DNA from: Bacteriovorax sp. PP10
Lineage (GTDB): Bacteria > Bdellovibrionota > Bacteriovoracia > Bacteriovoracales > Bacteriovoracaceae
Direction of reading: 5' to 3'
Assembly: GCF_035013165.1 (NCBI RefSeq)
Contig: NZ_JAYGJQ010000001.1
Coordinates: 1,798,001-1,862,000, forward strand
DNA: 64,000 bases
The number at the start of each line of letters is the position of its first letter. Within the stretch, counting starts at the first letter, position 1. The translations under genes were made by a program, and so were the position numbers. The notes under the pieces were generated by a model. The model was not told the DNA's origin, did not search any database, and saw nothing but the letters and a program-made list of their open reading frames with translations. Positions 58,706 through 64,000 of this stretch are shown piece after piece.

Positions 58706-59671
58706 ATGATAAATTTGAGCAGTACTACTTATACAATTCAGATGGCGTCAAAAATTTCAGGAGTGGGGGTTCACACCATCCGCGCCTGGGAAAAACGATA
58801 CAAGGCCCTTGTTCCTGTTCGTGATGCTTCTGGACATAGAACTTATTCTAAAACAGATGTTGAAAAACTTATGTTGCTTAGCGAGCTATGCTTGCTTGGG
58901 TATACTATTTCAAAAGTGGCGGGTCTCACGATTCCTGAACTTAAAGATTTACTTAAGGATCTCGGGAAAACAGAGGCGAGTTTTGAAGCAACAGATTTTA
59001 ACCTGATCAATGACACTAAGCTCACTATAGACCCAGCTCAGTCACTTCCCATTTTAAATTTTGCTTTAAAAAGTTACAAACTCGATGTCATCTCACAAGA
59101 GTTGGGAAAATTAAAAATCCTTTTATCTCCAAAAGATTTTGCGCTTGAAATTCTTGTACCTCTTTCTCATTCACTAGCAGAGGCCCATTCAAGTGGTGTT
59201 TTTACTTCTTCGCAAGAGCAGGCGACGCGCTCCCTTTTAAAATTTCATATGGGTTATAATCTTTATCACCCTCACGATAAGAAAGATAAAATCAACATCA
59301 ATGTGATTGTCAGTGGAATGGAAGGGGATTTAAACGATCTCGCTTTGGGGTCAGTTGGACTTCTTTGCGGCCATTACGGTCTTCACTATACTTATTTGGG
59401 TGCTGATATTACTTATGAGGCCTTAAGCGATACAGTGAAATCACTGGAGGCCAATGTGGTGATCGTAGGCCCGTCAAATGTTCACAATCAATTAGGAAAA
59501 TCTCATTTCCAAAATTACATTGAAAAACTCTCTGGAAAATTAAATCCATCAACTGAACTGGTTGTCGCTGGGAAATCTGAACTTGATTTGGATAAAATCC
59601 CATCAAAGCGCCTGGTTATTTTAAAAACTCTAAGCGCAGTTGATGAATATCTCTCTCATAAAAATCACTAA
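58706..59671 (+). CDS. MerR-family regulator with degenerate B12-binding domain (CarH/LitR-like)
   Basis: 321 residues. MerR helix-turn-helix at 7-75 (MASKISGVGVHTIRAWEKRYKAL). Residues about 110-190 match the helical B12-binding-2 domain and about 197-320 the Rossmann B12 domain. The CarH W-x9-E-H motif reads H161-x9-E171-Q172 and the lower-ligand ExH motif reads D208-x-N210, so the cobalamin ligands appear lost. Start: ATG at 58706 touches its AAGGA; TTG at 58715 has better spacing. Divergent from the photolyase operon, which it probably controls. The end overlaps the gpx end by 4 bp. Confidence 0.82.
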   Translation: MINLSSTTYTIQMASKISGVGVHTIRAWEKRYKALVPVRDASGHRTYSKTDVEKLMLLSELCLLGYTISKVAGLTIPELKDLLKDLGKTEASFEATDFNLINDTKLTIDPAQSLPILNFALKSYKLDVISQELGKLKILLSPKDFALEILVPLSHSLAEAHSSGVFTSSQEQATRSLLKFHMGYNLYHPHDKKDKININVIVSGMEGDLNDLALGSVGLLCGHYGLHYTYLGADITYEALSDTVKSLEANVVIVGPSNVHNQLGKSHFQNYIEKLSGKLNPSTELVVAGKSELDLDKIPSKRLVILKTLSAVDEYLSHKNH

Positions 59672-60150
59672 AGTATTTTCTTAATATCTTTTAAAATTGA
59701 AAGCGGCTTATCTGTCGGAGCATATCTCTTGATTGGTTTTCCATCTTTACCAATGAGGAATTTTGTAAAATTCCATTTGATGGCCTTAAGTCCAAGCAGA
59801 CCAGGAAGAGAGTCTTTTAAATAAGTATAAACTGGAGCAGTCGTTGATCCGTTGACATCTACTTTGGCAAAAATAGGGAAGCTGACATCATAAGTAAGAG
59901 AGCAAAAAGATTTAATCTCTTCAGCGTCCCCAGGCTCCTGAGCACCAAATTGATTACAAGGGAATGCCAGGATCTCAAGACCTGAGTCTTTGTATTCTTT
60001 GTAGATTTGCTCTAGCTCGGTGTACTGCGAAGTGAATCCACATTTAGAAGCAACGTTAACGATTAAAAGTGTCTTACCCTCATACTCTTTTAATGAGTGA
60101 GTGGCGCCGTTAATATCAATGACGTTAAAATCATATAAACTTTTGCTCAT
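59668..60150 (-). CDS. glutathione peroxidase-family thiol peroxidase
   Basis: 160 residues from ATG at 60150 with AAGGAG upstream; a longer frame to 60207 lacks support. Peroxidatic Cys C37 in NVASKCGFTSQY, Gln in FPCNQFGAQEPG (with a possible resolving Cys in FPCN), Trp-Asn in IKWNFTKFLI. It uses Cys, not selenocysteine, and such enzymes usually work with thioredoxin. Reduces peroxides in the cytosol. Tail to tail with the MerR-type gene. Confidence 0.92.
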   Translation of the reverse strand: MSKSLYDFNVIDINGATHSLKEYEGKTLLIVNVASKCGFTSQYTELEQIYKEYKDSGLEILAFPCNQFGAQEPGDAEEIKSFCSLTYDVSFPIFAKVDVNGSTTAPVYTYLKDSLPGLLGLKAIKWNFTKFLIGKDGKPIKRYAPTDKPLSILKDIKKIL

Positions 60151-60243
60151 AAAATCTCCTTTATAGGCATTAATTTTCTTTAAAAAATCGTAGGGGAAGA
60201 ATAACATAGAAGCTAGTATTTTTTCTCTTATACAGAGGTTTTA

Positions 60244-60966
60244 ATGGATATTATTCAAATTAAGGATATTTCAAAATCGTACGGCCCAGACTTCGCTTTG
60301 ACAGACATCAGTCTTAATATTCAAAGAGGAAAGGTTTTTTCTCTTCTTGGACCCAACGGAGCTGGTAAAACGACTTTAGTTAAACTTATGCTTAATCTTA
60401 TGCACACTGATTCAGGATCAATTGAAATCAATGGCCTGAATGTTAACGATAAAAATTCAAGAATGGGCGTGGCCTTCATTCCAGAAAAATTCAGCTTCTT
60501 TCCTTTCTACACAGCAAGAGGAGTTTTAGAATTCTTCGGAAAAATGAAAGGCATCGAAGGGGTTGAACTTACAGCTCAAGTGAACTCTGCTTTAGAAGAA
60601 CTTCAAATCAGCGACCTTGCTAACAGAAAACTTTCTAAAATGTCTAAAGGGCAAATGCAGAGAGTGGGGTTAGCTAGCATTCTTATCGGTAACAATGACC
60701 TGATCGTTTTAGATGAACCTTTTTCAGGATTAGACCCAATCGGGATCAGAGACTTGAAAGAAATCATCAAAAAATTAAAAGAACAAGGTAAGACAATGTT
60801 CATTAACTCACACATCCTTCTGGAAATGGAGCAGATTTGTGATGAGATTGCTATTTTAAACAAAGGTAAACTTCTCTTTGCGGGATCAGTTGCTTCCGTT
60901 TTAGAAAAAGAAAAATCACTGGATGATTTTTTCTACAGAACCGTTAATGAAGGGAGAGCACAATAA
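60244..60966 (+). CDS. ABC transporter ATP-binding protein
   Basis: 240 residues: Walker A GPNGAGKTT, Q-loop FIPEKFSFFPFYTARGVLEF, signature LSKMSKGQMQRVGLA (with Ser-Lys-Gly-Gln), Walker B LIVLDEPFSGLDP, switch His in NSHILLEME. The CcmA/YhbE-like type pairs with ABC-2 permeases, encoded next with a 1-base overlap (TAATG). Substrate unknown. Start has GAGG upstream. Confidence 0.92.
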   Translation: MDIIQIKDISKSYGPDFALTDISLNIQRGKVFSLLGPNGAGKTTLVKLMLNLMHTDSGSIEINGLNVNDKNSRMGVAFIPEKFSFFPFYTARGVLEFFGKMKGIEGVELTAQVNSALEELQISDLANRKLSKMSKGQMQRVGLASILIGNNDLIVLDEPFSGLDPIGIRDLKEIIKKLKEQGKTMFINSHILLEMEQICDEIAILNKGKLLFAGSVASVLEKEKSLDDFFYRTVNEGRAQ

Positions 60967-61778
60967 TGAAAGCTCAATACAAAGCACTTATCGTTGATAC
61001 CGTTTTAAAAGAAATCAGAAGTAAAACGTTGATTTTCATTTTCGTGGCGACGACATTATCTATTTTACTGGCAAACCTTATTATTGGCGCTGTATCGACT
61101 CAAATGGGTGGAGACCAGGCCTTAAGCATGACGGGTGTTAATATCCTTTCATTAAACTTCAGAATTATTAACAGTATCAATTTTATCGTTGCTGCGATTT
61201 TTGGTGTGAGTGTTTTTAGATCTGATTTTGAAAACAACATAATTTATCAATACCTGTCGTTTCCAATTAGCCGTATTGAATACTTCTTCGTAAGAGTATT
61301 AGGGACTTGGTTACTTGTACTTGCTTATTATGCTTACTCTTATATTTTATCGGCGCTTTTGTTTTCTTATTCATTTAAGAAAATCATTTTTACCACAGGA
61401 CATTTGTACAGCTTTTTAGTTCTAAGTATTTACTTGTTATTGGTTATTTTTATTTCAATCTTCTTTTCACTATTGCTTAACAAGATCGGAGCCTTATTTG
61501 CGACGTTTGCAAGTTGTTTAGCGGCAGCAGCAGCTTATTCAAGTCTAAGCACAGTTCCATACAATGAATTGTTTTTAAATTTCAGTGGATTTAAATTAGC
61601 TGGGATTTTGGTTTATTTCCTTTTTCCAAGAGCGTCTTTTTTAGACAGTATTTCTTCTAGTTTATTGATTGGGGAGCCGATTGCAGTGAGTGTATTACCG
61701 CAAATTCTTCACCTTATCGTAATCAGTGGAGTTTATGTTTGGTTGGCGAGCTATTTTGTTAAGAGGAAGGACTTTTAG
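60966..61778 (+). CDS. ABC-2-type transporter permease
   Basis: 270 residues with six membrane helices (about 22-42, 70-88, 108-135, 145-172, 175-200, 240-262) and the ABC-2 start 'DTVLKEIRSKTLIFIFVATTLSILL' in outline (KEIRSKTLIF). YQYLSFPISRIEYFFVRVLGTWLLVLAYY is the coupling region. Works with the ATPase encoded just upstream. Its last 84 bp lie under the end of the convergent SGNH gene. Confidence 0.85.
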   Translation: MKAQYKALIVDTVLKEIRSKTLIFIFVATTLSILLANLIIGAVSTQMGGDQALSMTGVNILSLNFRIINSINFIVAAIFGVSVFRSDFENNIIYQYLSFPISRIEYFFVRVLGTWLLVLAYYAYSYILSALLFSYSFKKIIFTTGHLYSFLVLSIYLLLVIFISIFFSLLLNKIGALFATFASCLAAAAAYSSLSTVPYNELFLNFSGFKLAGILVYFLFPRASFLDSISSSLLIGEPIAVSVLPQILHLIVISGVYVWLASYFVKRKDF

Positions 61779-62792
61779 TAAAATATCTAATTCAAGTTGG
61801 TGTCCTTTGGGATTTAGATGAAGGTCTTTTAAAAGATATTTCTCATCGTCAGTTACAAAGGGCATAACGACGAAAGGGACTTTGTTTTTTTTCAGTTCTG
61901 TTTGTAGGTCTTCCAGTCTTCCAGGTAGTGGCCAGTGAAAGTTATAATTGATGGCCACCAAGAAATTCCCTTCAGGAAATTTCTTTTTATACTCTTCAAA
62001 CATTTTTAAATAGACCTTCGCTAGAATGACTGTGTGTTGGTAGCGAGGACGAGGTAAAATAGGGAAGAGGTTATTAATCCATTTTACATAATTCATTACC
62101 TGAAAAATTCTGGTTAAAAAGCGTGTGTTAAAATTTCCCTGATAAGTTGCAACTCCTTTATCATTTAAGTTGTAGTAAGGACTTTTTCCTTCTGACCATT
62201 GAATATAGTCTTTAAATCCAATGACTCTTTCGATAAGAAAATCATAATGATTATAGATAAATGTTCCTCTCGACTCATGGATCGTCTTTTCCCATGGAAG
62301 AAATTCCATCATTGCCAATGTATTATTTGGCCCTGCCCCCCTGATGCCCCAATTATAGGGGCGAGTGCCGGGGATTTTTTGTGATAGCAGAACTGGAAGC
62401 GTGTTTTCAATTGAAACACCATCACCGAATGTATTTGAGTCACCGGCAACTATAAGATGCTCACTAGGTTGTTTTGGAATGAACTCTGCTGGGATTTTTC
62501 TCAATCCTAACTCTGCACTTTCATATGTGACATCAAAGGTCACTTCATTACCCACTTTTGAGATATGTCGAGTCGTCGTAAATGGGGAAAAAGTATTAAT
62601 TGAATATTCGATACTGAGACCATAGTCACGAGGGAGCGGTGGCTGTTGGGTGTAAAAAGAATTTTCAATTGTGTAGCCGCGGACTGTATATGTAGAGTGG
62701 TTCTCAATAATAGGCAGTTTGGAAGGTGAATTTTCCTGCGCGAATGAAACGTAGCTCAATAAAAGAGAAAAAAGTAGAGTCAGGTATTGCAT
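61695..62792 (-). CDS. secreted SGNH/GDSL-like hydrolase
   Basis: 365 residues with signal peptide (LLFSLLLSYVSFA). SGNH block I is AGDSNTFGDG with nucleophile S119; block V is D323-L-H325 in DLHLNPKGH. A Gly in IRGAGPNN and Asn (PNN) can serve blocks II and III. Residues 25-105 are a beta-rich lead domain. The group acts as esterase or acyltransferase on glycans. Convergent overlap of 84 bp with the ABC permease, and divergent from a carbamoyltransferase gene, a neighbour pairing I know from NodU/SxtJ-type glycan loci. Confidence 0.8.
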   Translation of the reverse strand: MQYLTLLFSLLLSYVSFAQENSPSKLPIIENHSTYTVRGYTIENSFYTQQPPLPRDYGLSIEYSINTFSPFTTTRHISKVGNEVTFDVTYESAELGLRKIPAEFIPKQPSEHLIVAGDSNTFGDGVSIENTLPVLLSQKIPGTRPYNWGIRGAGPNNTLAMMEFLPWEKTIHESRGTFIYNHYDFLIERVIGFKDYIQWSEGKSPYYNLNDKGVATYQGNFNTRFLTRIFQVMNYVKWINNLFPILPRPRYQHTVILAKVYLKMFEEYKKKFPEGNFLVAINYNFHWPLPGRLEDLQTELKKNKVPFVVMPFVTDDEKYLLKDLHLNPKGHQLELDILLKVLPLNKIARQPNINSTDYDKVKNLR

Positions 62793-62903
62793 AAAATAAT
62801 TTTAAATAGAATTGATGAAAATGTATACTGAGTTTTTATTTATTGTAAGTTGCAATTATGAGTAATAGACTTAAAAGATTACAACTCTTCGATAGAAAAT
62901 TAT

Positions 62904-64000
62904 ATGTATACACTGGGCATTTCATGTTTCTACCACGACGCTGCGGCCGCTTTACTTAAAGACGGCCAAATCATTGCGGCCGCAGAAGAAGAACGCTTCA
63001 CCAGAAAAAAGCATGACAGCTCTTTCCCTGAACACTCAATCAATTACTGCTTAAACGAAGCCAATATAAAGCTGACTGACATACACTCAATCGTCTTCTA
63101 TGACAAACCCATCTTGAAGTTCGATCGCTTACTTGAAACTTATTTCACCAGTGCTCCATCAGGACTGCCGTCTTTTCTAAGAGCAATCCCTTTATGGATA
63201 AAAGAAAAAATCTATTTCAAAAAGCTTTTAAAAGACGGACTAAAAAAGTTTACGACTGGAAAACACCCACCATTATTTTTCAGTGAGCATCATCTTTCAC
63301 ACGCAGCTTCGGCCTTTTTCCCATCTCCTTATGAAAGCGCAGCTATCCTTTGCATTGACGGAGTCGGAGAGTGGGCAAGCACCAGCGCCTGGGTAGGACA
63401 TAGAAACGACATTAAACCATTATTTGAAATCCAATACCCACATTCATTGGGTCTGCTTTACTCAACATTCACAGGCTTTCTGGGATTCAAAGTAAACTCT
63501 GGCGAATATAAAATGATGGGTCTTGCTCCTTACGGAAAACCAATCTTTAAGGATTTAATCCTAAAAGAAGTCATCGCTATTTTTGAAGATGGAAGTTTCC
63601 AGCTTAATTTAAAATATTTCAATTTCACTTCAGAAACTGGAATGTACACGGAAGACTTTGTTGAACTTTTCAACAATCCCCCGAGAAGAAGCAATGATCC
63701 TATTACTCAATTTCACAAAGACCTGGCGGCTTCAATTCAAGCAGTCACTGAAGAAGTAGTGATTCATCTTGCTCGTGCCGTAAAAAAAATGACGAATCAA
63801 AAAAATCTCGTCATGGCCGGAGGAGTGGCATTGAACTGTGTGGCCAACGGTGCACTCATAAAATCCGGTCTCTTTGACAAGATCTGGGTTCAGCCAGCTT
63901 CAGGTGATTCAGGAGGCGCACTTGGTTGTGCTCTGGCCTATTACCATTACCATTTAAAACACGAGCGAGTTGTTTTAGAAAATGCTCAACAAGGCTCACT
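62904..64000 (+). CDS. NodU/CmcH-family carbamoyltransferase, N-terminal part (runs off the window)
   Basis: About 365 residues visible from the ATG at 62904; an earlier ATG at 62858 is in another frame that ends soon. Family motifs: GISCFYHDAAAALLKDGQII, EEERFTRKKHDSSFP, FFSEHHLSHAASAFFPSP, CIDGVGEW, GEYKMMGLAPYGKP, LVMAGGVALNCVANG and WVQPASGDSGGALGCAL. The N-terminal Kae1-like domain transfers carbamoyl from carbamoyl-adenylate to a hydroxyl of a glycan or metabolite. The C-terminal domain is outside the window. Confidence 0.93.
   Translation, partial: MYTLGISCFYHDAAAALLKDGQIIAAAEEERFTRKKHDSSFPEHSINYCLNEANIKLTDIHSIVFYDKPILKFDRLLETYFTSAPSGLPSFLRAIPLWIKEKIYFKKLLKDGLKKFTTGKHPPLFFSEHHLSHAASAFFPSPYESAAILCIDGVGEWASTSAWVGHRNDIKPLFEIQYPHSLGLLYSTFTGFLGFKVNSGEYKMMGLAPYGKPIFKDLILKEVIAIFEDGSFQLNLKYFNFTSETGMYTEDFVELFNNPPRRSNDPITQFHKDLAASIQAVTEEVVIHLARAVKKMTNQKNLVMAGGVALNCVANGALIKSGLFDKIWVQPASGDSGGALGCALAYYHYHLKHERVVLENAQQGS

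Noticed and set aside
62858-62960. ATG at 62858 as start of the carbamoyltransferase
   Set aside because: It is in another frame and reaches a stop shortly after; the family motif GISCFYHDAA begins in frame with 62904.

Overview
The window looks like chromosome of a low-GC, flagellated, Gram-negative bacterium of the Bdellovibrionota, most likely the Bacteriovorax/Peredibacter side. This is an inference from protein content: many small secreted or lipidated proteins, a heptose epimerase for LPS, Tat and flagellar parts, a YkuD+NTF2 L,D-carboxypeptidase of the Bd1075 type, bactofilin, and a rich set of secreted hydrolases. No 16S or other marker is present to confirm it. No tRNA, rRNA, CRISPR array or insertion sequence was seen.

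Layout. 1-7141: edge of a D-2-hydroxyacid dehydrogenase gene, a secreted YiiX-type amidase, map, a BFD [2Fe-2S] protein, then tatC, a membrane protein, hldD and a FliG C-terminal-domain-only protein. 7142-9378: a region with two sigma54-like promoters, two small ORFs, a secreted protein whose start codon lies in a long hairpin, a DksA-like protein and an FHA protein. 9375-19248: a secreted CYTH-like protein, then a tandem family of five lipoproteins with an ADP-ribosyltransferase (ART) R-S-ExE core, plus a sixth copy that stops before the ART core. This is the most unusual part of the window. 19392-32369: htpG, an asparaginase-fold protein, a Cys-rich lipoprotein, methylmalonyl-CoA epimerase, a degenerate rhomboid, a FliL-like protein, ald, a PhnP-like hydrolase and an M16 peptidase pair. 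32466-34699: a cell-shape operon (L,D-carboxypeptidase, membrane coiled-coil protein, bactofilin). 34885-38693: coiled-coil protein, diguanylate cyclase and phosphoesterase. 38720-47839: H1-like protein, nadE, sugar epimerase and glycosyltransferase, a lysozyme-like secreted protein, a polar amino-acid ABC transporter and apaG. 48042-56265: HiPIP, TapT-like enzyme, endonuclease I, KAS III, subtilisin, RluA, MATE and a hexapeptide acyltransferase. 56258-60150: a photolyase/TIGR01777 operon divergent from a MerR/B12-type regulator, then glutathione peroxidase. 60244-64000: an ABC exporter, an SGNH hydrolase and the start of a NodU/CmcH carbamoyltransferase.

How the genes work together. Several groups fit a predatory or scavenging life: secreted nuclease, protease and lysozyme-like proteins digest macromolecules; the ABC transporter imports amino acids; the shape operon edits the wall. 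The ART lipoproteins are the best candidates for a dedicated surface or prey-directed enzyme system. Two of their leaders share one architecture: a 17-bp palindrome exactly 10 bp upstream of a sigma28-like promoter. Genes are densely packed, with seven tail-to-tail overlaps between convergent pairs.
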